From: Symbiodinium natans
Taxonomy: Eukaryota > Sar > Dinophyceae > Suessiales > Symbiodiniaceae
Length of the DNA: 64,000 bases
Direction of reading: 5' to 3'
Assembly (NCBI GenBank): GCA_905221605.1
Contig: CAJNDS010002275.1
Coordinates: 343,001 to 407,000, forward strand
Part shown: positions 43,919 through 56,242 of the stretch, one piece after another
Position numbering within the stretch: position 1 is the first letter of the stretch
Layout of the letters: each line of letters begins with the position of its first letter
Notes under the pieces: model-generated
Told to the model about the DNA's origin: nothing
Seen by the model: the letters and a program-made list of their open reading frames with translations, nothing else
Databases searched by the model: none
Translations under genes and position numbers: made by a program

Positions 43919-45087
43919 CAACCCGAGCCAAGCACCTGAAAGTCAAAGTGTCACTGACTTGTTGCATTGCAGTACGTTCTACTCGTCGAGTCAGGGTCTT
44001 ATCATACATTACAAACAGGAATCGTCATGTTTCTCTAATTTTCTCTACCATGCAAGACTTCTTCATGTGGTTACGTCGGCGAATGCCCGGGTCAGGATGT
44101 GACAAAGACAGCATCGGAAACTATCCGAATACTAACCTTTCTCCCGAGTAGCATCGTATGCAGCAGTGAGTTCTAAAGACTCCTGCACTCGAGCGTTCGC
44201 AGCGGCTAGGCTACGGAGAGTGGTGTCGCTTGCACCTGTAGGCAGTGTTGGGGAGTCCTGAATTCGGTGCCGTCCCTTGTCCAACACAAGGCTTCAGCGG
44301 TACGCCGTGCATGGCAGCGATGAAAAATTATCGCCAAACGTCAGCAACCTCAGTGCTTGGCTTTGAGCAGCAACAATCAAGATTCCGAATCCGATCCTCT
44401 CACTGGTCAAGCAAGCTGGACCACTGTGTTGCAGAGCTGTAGATCAGAAGATGCAGACTCGTGGATGCTCTGCAAGCCAGATCTGCTTCGGCGTTGCAAA
44501 TGGCGAAGAGGCGTCTGTGATCTTAGATTACCTTAGCTGCGCTGCATAAGTGAGTTCCAACCCCCTACGTTTTGCTCGAGAACCTTTGAGAGGTGCTCTT
44601 CGAGGAGGTGCCGCTGCTGCCTCTACTTGGCTCTACTGTGCAGTAGCAACGTTGTTTGGAACTGCTTGGAAGACGGGCTGAGTTCATGCCCGCAGGCGCC
44701 AAGCGCGGGCTCTCACATGGACGAGGTGCTTGGTGACATGCTTTCCACGTCATTCATGTGTATCTCTTCGAAGGAATTGGTTGCACTATGTTGCACTTTT
44801 AGTATACTTTTAGTAGCCTTGAAGTTTGGTGCATCGCATGACGATGCCGGCGGAAGTGAGAAACATGATGACGCATCAAGCTGCCTCGGCACAATACGTG
44901 CGGTCAAAATGAGCACGCTGCCAATTCCCTCTGTTGGCTCAGCTTTCTTGATGCTGTTTGTCCAACGGTGGTTAACATGATGGCAGATCGGGACCCGAAG
45001 CACAGCTGCTCAACAAAATTACGAATGAAAGAATGACACTCTCAAGCATCATCAAACGCTTAGATTTGGACAAAGTCACATAGTGGC

Positions 45088-48000
45088 CTACTCCAAGCGC
45101 AAGCTTGCCTCGACAGCTTCAGCCTCAGTTGCTCGACCGCGTGAGCATTTGTGCGCATGGCTTTGGCCGATGTTCCCTACGATTGCATCGAATGTGCGTT
45201 GCACATTTGTGGCTTCCGTGCCAGGCTGGACGACATGAGGCGAGGGCCCGCCAGTAGGCTCTTCAGGCCGGCCGGTACTCTCTTGCCTCCGACTCCAACT
45301 CACTTGAACGTGGCCGGCACTTTGTGGTGCTTCGCTGCTTCGCCGGCCTTATCCGGCCTTGCAATGCTCAGCAGCACCTTGGCAAGGCGCCTGGTCCCCT
45401 TGGCTGCTTTGGTGGCAGGCTTGTACGTTCTGTTATCACTTCTTTGGTGTCGTTTGGCATTGGTCTTTGGGCCTCCACTGGGCCAGTCAGAGGTTTGCTG
45501 CTGTGCGCATCGCCGGGATATGCTACGGTTGCAGACACCTCCGAAAGCTCGCAGGCCGCCCTGACCTGATCTGCCTTTGCGGAGACATCTGGGAAGTTTC
45601 GATGATCTGCAGTCTTGGAAGGTGGCAATGCCTAAGCGTGAAGTTAAAGCCTTGGCGCATACCCTTCGGGAGGCTCAGAAAGTGCATGTATTGAGTTCCT
45701 GCACGCTTCGTGTGCGAGCTTCAGTTTCAAAATCTCGCAGCTCCTTTGGTGGCCAGGTTGATAAATTGCAAGAAATGGCACAAGACTCACAGACGGCAGA
45801 ATTTCGAATGTGACTCACGAGCTCCACGGGCTTGACTGGCCGGACTCGTTGCACCAAGGTCCGGCAAAAGGGCACGATTCCGAATTTTGGTCGTATGGCC
45901 GCGGACCTACCGAGAAAGAGCAGTGAGCTCTCCAATACAAGCAAGCGTTGCCGTCGTCCAGGAAGCAATACTGGTCACTGCCAGGCAGACAGAATCGTGA
46001 AGCGCGGCTTGAGAATAGCAGGAGCCAAGCACGGCTCACAGATCGAGAAGGCACCGAACAACTTTTTTGCTATTCATGCACACCTTGCTAGGAAGAATTG
46101 TGCTTAATCGATCTTATAGGCGCGCGACGTTCAGACATATTCAGAACACCCGCAAGATGTTGGAGAGGCACTGGATGCCCCGCTCCAAGAGCTTTTCCAC
46201 GAGCAGCTGCGGACCTTGTCGGCCATCTGCTTAGCAGCGGAGAAGCCTTGTCGTATGTTGACTACATACCGACTGGATCCTTCTCGTATACCTTTCTGCG
46301 ACAGGGGTAGCCGGTGTGTCTGGCCGGTTCTAAGAGATCCTTTGTCCTCTCGGATAGTTCTCGGATGCACGGACTCTTGGAGTGCTCTCATTGGAAGATC
46401 CATGCTAAGACAACGCTCGGGCTCTCGGAGTCAGTGACCAGTTGCAGTTCACGGGTTATATACATTCGGTTACATACTGGGGTTTTCCACTGACTTTACT
46501 TCCGTTAACACTCCGTTCACACTCAGTTAGAACAGTGAACACTCAGCGAGAACTACAACACTAAACCTGGCACTGCCGAAGCACAGAGAAAAGCAGATCT
46601 TTCTTCAAGTTCATATAAGGCCCGAAAAAAAGATGTTTTTCGTTTCCCAGACTTTGTGTATTCGACGTTCCCAGGCTCGTGCCTCATGTCACTTGTCATG
46701 AAGGAGGTGTTGCAAAGTTAAGTTCCCTCCATCAACCATATGGCCGTGTGGGCGACAGAGATGTCTAGATTTTTCTGGAAGTTTCTCTACTAGTTTACGC
46801 GTAAAACGAGATGGATTCAGGTGGCTTGTTTGCGTTTGCGCTTGAAGCGACTGCATTTGTTTTACATGTTTGCCTGCGCTCTCCATGCGCAAGGCCAGGG
46901 CCGCAGATCGTTACGAGTCGACCATGGCAGCAAAGCCAAACCCTGTGGAGGCCGATTGCTGGCTCCGAGTGAGAAAACACTCAAGTTTCTCAAAGTCTGA
47001 ACGGCCGAAACACTCATTTGGCAATATTGAGAACTCTTTGCCAGGCTCGCCGTTCTGCTGAGGCAGAGTTTGTTGAAGGCAAGGGCCGACGTGGGGAAAT
47101 CGTGGAAACTCGATTCAGCCTGAACAGGTTACATCGGATTGTGGGAATATATTTTAGAGTTTGTTATATCCACGCAGAAGCAGAGTCAGAATGTTCTTTA
47201 GGTGCCAAGCCTCTTGTGCGACCGAGCGGCGGATGGAGCTACGAGGCAGCGAGATTCCATATGGAGGGGTGGATGCAATTGCATTCGCTGTTTGTAGGTT
47301 AAGTTAGGTCAAGTCAATGGCCGTCAATAGTATTATCCTCAACAGCGGTTTATCAGGCAACCTTGGCCTTTGGACCCTCTCTTCAGAACCAGATAGTTTA
47401 TACTCTGTTGTCATATATTGTCATGAAGCTGACACCATGGAAGAGCATTGCTGCGTCGGTGCGTCATTGCAAGAGTTCTCTTACTCTAGCCAATGTCAAC
47501 TGTGCTTAGGCACATCTAATTTGAGCTCAACATAGTTCAAGAACAGATAAGCTGCAGCCTGTGGCAGCAATGTCTAGTTGTGTCACAGATCCATGCTAGG
47601 CCGAGCTACAAGATCTCTTGGGCCGCATAGCAGGCAGCTCCAGACCGGTTCTCAGGCAAACAATGCCCTCTTTTGAACCACCACAGAGACTGCTCCTACG
47701 AGGCCAGGATATGCGGCTGGTGCAGGAGCAGGGCAGGCTGATGCCTTGGGAGCGAAAATTGACTGTCATGACGAACTTAAACTTAGTTTTGATTGCCTGC
47801 ATGGCTCAGGCAAGGCCAGGGCAAGCATGTCACGCTGGAGGCATGGCGAAGCGATGGTTGTTTTACTGGCGCTGCAGCAGACATCACGACATCATGATGA
47901 ACTGCATAGGACACAGGGGGATAGCCCTGGATAGCGTTGCGTCAGCTTTGTCCAAACACTCAGTTTCTGAAAGAGTTCATGGGGATTTCAAGGCGCTTTG

Positions 48001-48825
48001 CAGCGTGCATCGTCCAGGAAACAAGTGGGCTTGGAAAGGAACCCTAAGCAGGGGTGGCACAAAGGGGCGGCACAGAAAACATCGACCATTGTAAAGCGAA
48101 AAGAATGAAAACGCCAAAAAAGCACGAGTCGTACATGTGTACAAACAGCTGGATGCATTGCGAAAGTGAGCTTGCCTTGAATTGGCTTGGCATAGCGACT
48201 ATTTTTGAGCAAGGGCTACGGCTTCTGTTACCACTCCCCCAGCTCCGGAGTCAACTATAAATACCCGCTGGCCCTGTGAGGCTGTGACTGTGAGGCTCAA
48301 ACGAAGACGCTTTGTGTATGGCACATTATGGCACTGTATGACAAGTCTGTGATATGGCTTCCGATACCGTTTAACCGGTTTCGTACTCAGGTTTGGCTGT
48401 TGTGTGCCCAAGGCCAGTTTGCTTTTTCGCAGCTCCGAAGGCATGTGTTTGAAAAGCGCGACTGCGCAAACAAGCAATGCGGTTTTGGGGTTTGATTGTT
48501 GTTGGGCAGACTTAATACCCGCTGGTATGACTCCCCACCTCTGCACTGCAGCGCGATTTCATGCATGCCACAGGGGTTGGGCAGACTTTACGCCATTTGG
48601 TCGACAAAAGCCCACCACCGTACTGTTGCATCCGTGAAGAATCCATTATGCAGCGGAAATCCCAAACGGTGGACATGTGAAACGAATCTGTCCAGGATGA
48701 GGAGAGGAAGGCTTGGGAAGTACAGAACGTCCCTGCCAGGAGCACGATGTCGACCAGGGCATCCAGAGCGTATCAGAGCGTTCTTTGTCGCATCCGACGA
48801 GCCAAAACTGTCCAAAACTTCAGTT
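45088..48825. other. Stretch with overlapping open frames but no recognised gene
   Basis: Frames on both strands (for example 45151-45564 on +, 45368-45628 on -) look equally plausible and none has a motif I can name. I make no gene call. Confidence 0.3.
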
Positions 48826-48919
48826 TTATACAATGAAACTCGAAAACCACGACCCCAAAGACGCATGGGCGAACCACCCGTGCGCATGGAGGCATGTCCA
48901 GTACGTCATCACAACCATG
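48826..48919 (+). CDS. Candidate exon, unknown product
   Basis: The + frame reads MKLENHDPKDAWANHPCAWR then HVQYVITT and ends at a strong CAT-GTAAGT donor. Peptide composition looks real (Trp, His, Cys). It could belong with the following candidates at 49237 and 50012, or to the otubain-like gene. Confidence 0.35.
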
Positions 48920-49236
48920 TAAGTCAGATTTGTTCGATTCGTGTTGCAGAGCAATGAGAAAAGACGTCTAGCTCCTTGGAGCTTGCGGCAGTTTTTGTTT
49001 ACAACCCTCTTGCCTTGGGCCAAGCAGGACCTGGTTGGCCTGATATCTCAAGGATTTCCCCCCCCCCCCCCCGCCACCTTCGGTCTCAAGTATACGGAGA
49101 GGCCTCACGTGGCATCGGATGAGGTTTGGGGGGTGTAAGATGGACACTTAGATGCTATGCTGCACATGCGTGCAAGCCCAAGTTTCAAACTATGAACAGC
49201 AGGGTGCGAGGCAAGACCAGATGACACAACACGCTT

Positions 49237-49500
49237 TTGGTTCATCCGACAACCGCTGACAGTTTTTTCTTGGAAATTTCTCCCGAATTTCCAGAACAAC
49301 GTCGCGTGAAACACGAGGATACGTTGGTAATGACTATGAAGGTCATCCGCAAGCTGCAGCAGCAGTCGGAAGCGGTTCAGCGAGAGGTTGGGAAGAGTCA
49401 GCACTTGGTTTGCGATGTTGCGCTTTCTGCTTGGGTTCTTCAGCAGGCATGCGTTGAGTTGCAAAATAGGTTACATTGCCGTCTAATGCCTTCATTCTAA
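49237..49500 (+). CDS. Candidate exon, helical protein of unknown function
   Basis: The frame contains RRVKHEDTLVMTMKVIRKLQ and QQSEAVQREVGKSQHLV, with heptad-like spacing of hydrophobic residues that suggests a coiled coil, then a TAA. No family recognised. A C15 tract lies 170 bp upstream. Confidence 0.35.
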   Translation: MVHPTTADSFFLEISPEFPEQRRVKHEDTLVMTMKVIRKLQQQSEAVQREVGKSQHLVCDVALSAWVLQQACVELQNRLHCRLMPSF

Positions 49501-50001
49501 AGTTGTCTGAGTTGTATTCAAGCTCTCGTGGATGGTTGGGGGATGTGAGAGGCCTCCGGTTCCTCGCTTTGTAGGATGTGCAGCAGTGAGTCTGTCAATG
49601 ATACGCCTCTAAGCCTATAAGTTTCTCGTATATTCTCGTACTCTTCAAACCAGCTGGAATCAGGAGTGAGTGAGCATTTTCTCAAGCCCCTGCTACAGTG
49701 TCAACCTACGAGGCATTTCGCAGTGAAGTCTTGAAAAAACTGGCCCAGGGATTGGGAGAGGCGGCTGATGGGTGAGCATTGACGAATGAACTGCGCCCTT
49801 TAAGCTGCTATGTCTGGACAGCTCTGAGCAAAGAAAGTTCGACAATTAATTATCTGTCGCATCAAGATTCTAGACTCTGTCACACAGTACTGTAGCTTGC
49901 AACTGCGAGGTGGAGACACGTGGTGCTTTTCCGTGGAAAATCAACTGGCAGCTTGAACCCTACTGCCGAATCACAATAGCAAGTAAACCGCAGTCGCGTT
50001 C

Positions 50002-50138
50002 ATGTACGCCAGCCGTCAGCGGTCCAATCATTCTATGCTGGAGTTTGCGAGGTATTTCGTGGATAACTCGCCAGTGGGATTCCGGGGGCAATACAGCCAG
50101 GCAGTAGCTTCAGTGGTTTCTTCACTTCATGCAGAGAT
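50002..50138 (+). CDS. Candidate exon, unknown product
   Basis: The frame reads MLEFARYFVDNSPVGFRGQY then SQAVASVVSSLHAE, ending near GCAGAG-ATTAG. The sequence is peptide-like but unassigned. Confidence 0.3.
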
Positions 50139-50599
50139 TAGTCAGGCTTGGTGCTTGCTTGCTTCCATGTTCAGCCCGTCGGATGTCAGGGCAGATCCAT
50201 TGTTGAGCTGCTGCTTCTGCCAAGCCCAGACCCTCGTATGAAGAACAATCTCCTGAACAAAATTGGCCAGAGACTCAGCTTTACCCATAATTTGCCCTTT
50301 GCCACGGCTTACTTTTCTGTGCTGGTTTTTCATGCGTTTTCATGACGAAGGCCCTTTGAATCTGGCGGTCGCATTCGACATGCTGCTCTAACTGAGCGGC
50401 GGTGCAGCGTTTTGGCAGCTCGAAGAGTTCTGTGGCTGCAAATTATGCAAAGGTGTTGGAACCGGACTGCACCCTTGAAGCAGGCCGTAGACACCTGCCC
50501 TGAGCAGACTGAAAAAAAGAAATGGCTCCGGCTCTCCATATACCTGATGCTATGCCAAACAACTGGCAAAAGAAGTCACTACACTTCTCTTCGTTTTGG

Positions 50600-53013
50600 G
50601 ACCTGGCCGCAGGTGTTGCAAGCTCTTCCACAACAACCTCGAGGCCCTGCTGACTCCGCGGCTTTCGGCTGAACTCTTAAGTCGCTGCAAGATGCAAGTT
50701 GCATGCAAGTTGAGTGCAGGCACGGACCAGCCAAATGTTGGCTATCGCTCCAGCATACATACGCTGGAGGCCACCTCTTTCTAGCGGTTCCTGATGGTTC
50801 CTGCATTGTCAAGCAGCGATGTATGGAGAATACAGACAGCGACTTGGGTGCTGTGGCAATGCTTGGCAATCCAGGGCTTTTTTAGCACAGTTGGGCCAAG
50901 TAGTTCTGGAGCCCACTCTAATGAAACTCTCGCAGGAGTCAGCCTAACGATTTTCCGGGGACACCTTGAGCGCTTTGAAACAAACACCCAAACGACTCTT
51001 GGGTTGGAGGCCTCGGAGGCCTTGAAAAAAAATTAAGTCAAGGCTTCTCGAAAGGCTGCTCGGTAGGGCGGTAGTCGAGTAGGGCATTCACAGCTTTGAA
51101 CGACGCACACTTTCTCACTTCGCATATTACGCACCATCATCTAGCTGGATCCGGTCCAGGACAGGTTTTCCTCAAGGTATTCACAGTGTTTTTTCATTGC
51201 AGACAAACTTACGTTCCGCAGTAGGCTACGCCAACAGCAGCCATGCCGTGCCCCAATACGGACGGCACCAGCCTCCGCGCTCCTCAGAAACGCTGCCGAA
51301 AAGATGGCAACAATGGCAAACCTCCAGACGTGTGGTTGTCAGGATTATAGACTTGGAAGTTAGCAAGGGTTTCACCGGAGGAGTAAGTCCGTTCCCTTGG
51401 ACCCACCCACTTGTAAGAAAACACTCGGAGAACATTCATCTCTCCCAGCTACGGGCCCAACTCCCTTTTCAAATATTTCGTTAAGACATCTTTGGTCCAT
51501 GCGGCCCGATTGGAACATGATCGTATTTGTAATCGACAATCTGGCTTCCGGCAAAAGCCCCTCCACCAGGCAACCGATACGTTAACATGTCCTCCGCCGC
51601 CGTATTGAGGCATCGAAAGAACGGATATTATTTTTCTTTCATGCTTTGTTTTTGGATTTGTCCAAAGCTGGACTCGGCAATTTTCAGGGTTACAAATTAT
51701 AAAGGCGTCTTTTCAACACATGTCCTTCAAGTTGACTCGACTCATCTCTTTTCTGATGTAGACGAGAATATACCAGTTCACACAGGGAGGTTGCTGGAGC
51801 TTCTTGTTCCTCCTGACCACTTCGGCCGATCGACTTAATCCTTTACTGCATCCGGTTCAGCAAGAAGGCCGTGTACGAGGTTTGACCCTGAATGACAAGG
51901 GTGTGCACGACCTCAGGTTTTTCTTCCTTGGCACCATGTCTTCTAGCACCAAACACTCGAATCTCACGGGCAGTAGCGATTTCTTAGTCACTCAGACTAC
52001 TCACTGGACATTCCTCTGTCCCTCCCCCATCATGGAAACTCTAGCTGTAGACATCGATTATTCAGTTCATCTTGATGTGCGCCATGGAAAGTGGATTCTA
52101 TGTCCCTCCGGTCCCTCCCAGTTGGTACATCTCGACTGGATACACTGCAAAAGCCTTACACACATTTTAAAGTCTAAAGATTAAATGCTCTCCTTGCTAC
52201 CTAGTTATAAAGCCCACGGAGGTTGCTCGCTCCAACGTGTGCTTGGCAGATCTTGCCTTTCGCTCTGGCAAAGTCATCTCCTCGTCCCAGCTTTCCTCAC
52301 AACTCCGGCTCAAGCTCATTCACATTGACCATGTCTTAATACATCCGGAGCCATTGGAAGGTCAAGCTGTTTCCTTCAGTGCACACGTTTATAGACGTAC
52401 CTGTGCCTCTAAGATCCGAAAAGCCACGAGCCCCCTTGGCCGAGTCGTGTCTCAACGAAAGAAGCAAAAAATGGACCCATGCAGTCGGACTCCCTTCCAC
52501 TACATACCGATTGCAACAACGTTTGTTGACCACTCTTTCAAAGCGGATATTCATCGAGCTTACGCGAGCTCATTCATCTTTAGTAGGGCTAAAGAACACG
52601 CGCCTGTACCGAGCCCTGTCTCCAGTTACTCAGGATCGTGCTAGACAAGGATGACTGCCTACACCGGAGCAAAGAAAGCCCGTGCAGAATTCCTTTCAGG
52701 CGTGTTGATAGGTGCTTACACTGCTTTATTTGTCCTGGGAACCATTAGATAACGAAAGCTTGTCGATGCTAATGGCCGCTTCGGAGCGGCTTCTGCTAAC
52801 TGATGCCGCACCTCGCATGTGTCCCCCACCCCACCCCCCACTCCGCCACACCCCACCCCGGCCCACCTCACCCCAGGCGCACTTCTCGACAGTCGCCTTG
52901 ATCGTCACGACAAACAAATAAAGCTGTCGAAAGAATGCTGAGAAGTTGAGAAGTGTCGCGCGCAGGGTACGCCTGAAGCATGAGGCCATTCACTTGATTC
53001 GCATACGTGCGCA
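50600..53013. other. Mostly non-coding, AT-richer than surroundings after 51.4 kb
   Basis: Open frames at 51587-51838, 51804-52184 and 52237-52644 (+) follow one another closely but have no recognisable domain. Base composition from about 51.4 to 52.7 kb is more A/T-rich than neighbouring sequence, with no terminal repeats visible. It could be a decayed insertion. Confidence 0.3.
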
Positions 53014-53950
53014 GGAGGAATGTCGCTTCAATCCGGGCAAGCTCGAGAAGATCAGGCGCTTGGCGCAGGCATCTGATGATGGCTACAGTTAAATTGATGC
53101 ATCGAGCGGGGCTTGAGAGCTGATGCCGGTTTGTGGGCAGGGTGCCTAAAGCAGGTGTACACCTATTGGAGATCCATTCGCGGCGATGGCAACTGCTACT
53201 ACCGCACCTTGCCGGCAACAAATTGCTACTGCAGCCGGCAGCATTCAGCCATTGAGCATGTTTTTGCAGCCATCGAGGCACGGTGATTTTTGGCGCTTTG
53301 GAGGTCAGACTATCAAATCGGATGTTTGCAGGGAAGTTTTGGGCATCGTCCAGCTTTGCCAACTGTTCTGCATCTGTCTTGCAGGCGCTAATGATCAGTG
53401 AAGAGCATGAGAGGCTCAATCAGATCATGCTTGCGCTGAAGCAGGCCAGCACAGGCGAACAGTTCTTAGCGATGACATGTTAGCCGCCTTTCTGTCTGAC
53501 TTGGCGGGAGGTGCAACTTGAGACGGTCTCGGAGCAGAAGGGGCACAACCAGATGCTAGAAATCATGAGGTCAGGGGATGTCGAGGGATGTCGAGGGGCT
53601 TGAAGCACGAAGCCATCGACGGGCAGGACGTGGAGAAGCCCACAGCAAATCGAACAGTGGGTTTCACAAGATGCCGCGCTGGACCAGGCCTGGCTTATCC
53701 TGGATTAGGCTGCGCACCACTCTTTGGCATCTTGGGGGGCATCAGCGCACTGCACATGCAGCAGAAGTCTGCAGAAAGCTGTATACCGGTCGCGCAATAG
53801 CCCATGGACACTGGTACCCATTGATCCAGCCAGTTGCCTCGATGGCCTCATGTGCCATGCAGGCGCTGATCCGCGCTTGTCGACGCCTGGTGCGGCAGTT
53901 TCTTATGAAGCAGTGTCCCGAGAGCGAATTCAGGGAAAGTGCCAAACATG
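53014..53950 (+). CDS. Otubain-like OTU cysteine protease (partial, several exons)
   Basis: Otubains cleave ubiquitin from substrates. 53014 onward (after GCGCAG) reads EECRFNPGKLEKIRRLAQAS. 53155-53213 reads VYTYWRSIRGDGNCYYRTL, which carries the OTU signature RGDGNCFYRA with catalytic Asp and Cys in place. 53385-53454 reads ALMISEEHERLNQIMLALKQ. 53862 onward reads ALIRACRRLVRQFLMKQ, resembling the otubain helix before the C-terminal half. The catalytic His and Asn were not found; the expected downstream exons are not visible before 54 kb. The gene lies inside the inferred helicase intron on the same strand, so it may be a nested gene, a decayed insertion or part of a different arrangement. 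Confidence 0.65.
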
Positions 53951-54084
53951 CCAAACAGTGTCAAAAAGCCTTACATAGATGCGAGCCCCGTCAGCAAACA
54001 GGGTAGTTTACAAAGTACTGCGACTGTTACTTCGTCCTGAGGCGTGCGCATGATCGATCGCCGAGCGGCCTAACGTCACAGCTC

Positions 54085-54540
54085 TCAGCGTGATAAATCG
54101 CATTGTTTGCCCCAAAGCTCCTTTAACTTCAAGCTCTGGCATAACATTACATAGGATAGCTGTACTTTTCCATACTTCTCCTTGTTCGACAGGTATGACC
54201 AATTGGTGAAAGCGTTGGACAGCAAATACACGTGCATGGAGGCAGCTTGCTTCTGAGCGCCCGAAGGAGTTGCCGCCCCAATCAATACATAATCAGCCCC
54301 AGTTTGCAGGATTTCTGTCGGCATGTGGTCGACCCGTTGGGCCGTGATGTCCGAGTCCCGAGACAAGGAGAGAGCGCGCAGGCCCGTTGTGCCGCTTGAA
54401 GCCATGGCTCGTAGCCAAGCACCGAGGCCGAAACTCTTGCTTTGGATGCCTTGCCGCAACAGCTCGGCGTTGGATTGCGCATGTGGATCCTGGACCGACG
54501 AGATGAGGCAGTTCAAGTTCGGCATAGTTCGGGTCTTCAA
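54085..54540 (-). CDS. Unassigned minus-strand ORF, 151 codons
   Basis: This is one of the longer non-repetitive minus-strand frames. It includes LRQGIQSKSFGLGAWLRAMA and ILQTGADYVLIGAATPSGAQ and looks peptide-like. A shorter minus-strand frame (54553-54744) lies directly upstream. No family recognised and no exon signals noted, so chance openness is possible. Confidence 0.25.
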   Translation of the reverse strand: MKTRTMPNLNCLISSVQDPHAQSNAELLRQGIQSKSFGLGAWLRAMASSGTTGLRALSLSRDSDITAQRVDHMPTEILQTGADYVLIGAATPSGAQKQAASMHVYLLSNAFTNWSYLSNKEKYGKVQLSYVMLCQSLKLKELWGKQCDLSR

Positions 54541-55581
54541 CCCGTTATGCGTTTAAAGGGCCATCGGGTTGTGTATTTTATTTGTATGAAGCAAGGTAGA
54601 CCTCCAATTTAAATTGGCTTGCAGTTGAAATTCGAGGGAAGTGTCAAACAAAATCAAAAGCCGCCTTTCAAAAATACCACAAATATCTTGCCCCTGCTGA
54701 TGATAATGAAGCAACTTAATTTTGTCGAACCATTCTTTGAGCAATAAACAGGCAGTTTCATCAGCTTAGCTCAGGGGTGTTAGCATATCCACAATGTATG
54801 TGTATATACATATTTATATATAAAATCTGCTTTCATATCCCCGAGAGGAGGCGTGTTCCCGAAGCGCCAGACCGAGAACGAGCAAACCAGACGAGAGCAC
54901 GAGCGCGCGCAGCGCCGTAAGAACCAGAACCCAACATTGTGATGTGGGGAACAAACTGAACAAAAAGAAACACATTGACTCCAACCATGGGCAGACTTTG
55001 GAACCTTCCTGGACTCGTTCTTGCGAACACTATGAGCGTTTCGAGACACTTTGGACACATTGGCATGTGGCTCTGCAGGCTTTGCTGTTGAGAAGCAGGA
55101 AGGACGGTGATAGAGATATTTGCACCTCACAATCTTGTTGCAGATATTTGCAGAATGTTCAGAATTCAAAAGAGACATACGTAAAAGAAGAAGTTTTTGA
55201 GTGAGGACGCCCTCGGCCAAGTCTGCACGTGAAACGGATGCATGTCCCAACCGGACCTTAGCTTCAAGTGCTCCGCAACCTGCTGGGACAAAGGCAAGTC
55301 AGCACAGATGTGCGCGTCCAGTGAGGGGAAAACTTGAACCTCCCGTGGCGCTGAGGCCAAAGCGCTTGTTGAACAGCATCAAGCCAAGCCACCAGACTGC
55401 GAGCATCTTGAGCATCCAGATCCCGAGGAACCCACCCTAGGATACCCTAGGCCACGGCCTACAAACGTACAAGGGGCGCGACATCTATGTGGCATTGCGC
55501 CATGCATATGTTGTGGTTGGATTTATTGGCGGTGAGGGCTGGCACAGCTTAGGATTGTAAAATTGTAAAGTTGTAGAACAT

Positions 55582-55795
55582 CTTGAAGACTTTTCGGGGT
55601 GTGCCTGAAATCCTCAGGGTTTCAGACACAAAACTAGTTTTACCATTTTTTGGAGTTTCGAGTCGGGTTTGAAACGGCTGTTGGTAAAGCCAGTTTTTCT
55701 GAAGATTTTGAAGCTTTTCCAGATAGTCTTGAAGTTTCAGCTCGTATCTGAAAAGTTCAGGAGTTTCGCAAGAAGCTGGTTTTACCAGTTTTCCG
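55582..55795. repeat. Degenerate direct repeats around GGTTTTACCAGTTTT
   Basis: Two related stretches (55582-55650 and 55723-55795) share CTTGAAG, TCAG-AGTTTC, GTTTTACCA-TTTT and GAG blocks, separated by a middle part with an inverted form (GGTAAAGCCAG). The family is unknown. Confidence 0.5.
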
Positions 55796-56213
55796 AGAGA
55801 AAAACAATGGGAGGCTACCATATATGTATATATACATGCATGCACACGCATGTTTTTCATGTGTGTTGCACGAAACACAAAGGTAAGTATTGGGGGGTTG
55901 ACGGTGCGTTGGGCAGATGGCGTATGTCGGATCGGCCGGTGGCAGTGATGTGCACAAAATCAGCATTGGTGTCAGTTTCTGACGTGATTCCATCATAAAC
56001 AGACCTACTAGCTAACGAACTTGTGCTCGGCTGCTGTTGTCTCAATTTTGAGGCAAACAGGCCCATAGCCACATCTTGGTCTTGCCTGCAGGCATACACA
56101 CGTTGCCCAGCTGAAGATCAGGGTGAAAAATGTCATAAAAGGCTCCTTTCGCGGAGGAGCTGGTGTAAAAGCCTGCGGTAGTTGATCAGTCCTAAGGGGT
56201 TGGGGGGGAGAGG

Positions 56214-56242
56214 GACTCCATCGGGGCTCAGCCCCGACTACG
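56214..56242. repeat. Short perfect hairpin
   Basis: TCGGGGCT-C-AGCCCCGA forms an 8-bp stem with a one-base centre. It follows a G-rich run (GGGGTTGGGGGGGAGAGGG). Function unknown. Confidence 0.5.
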
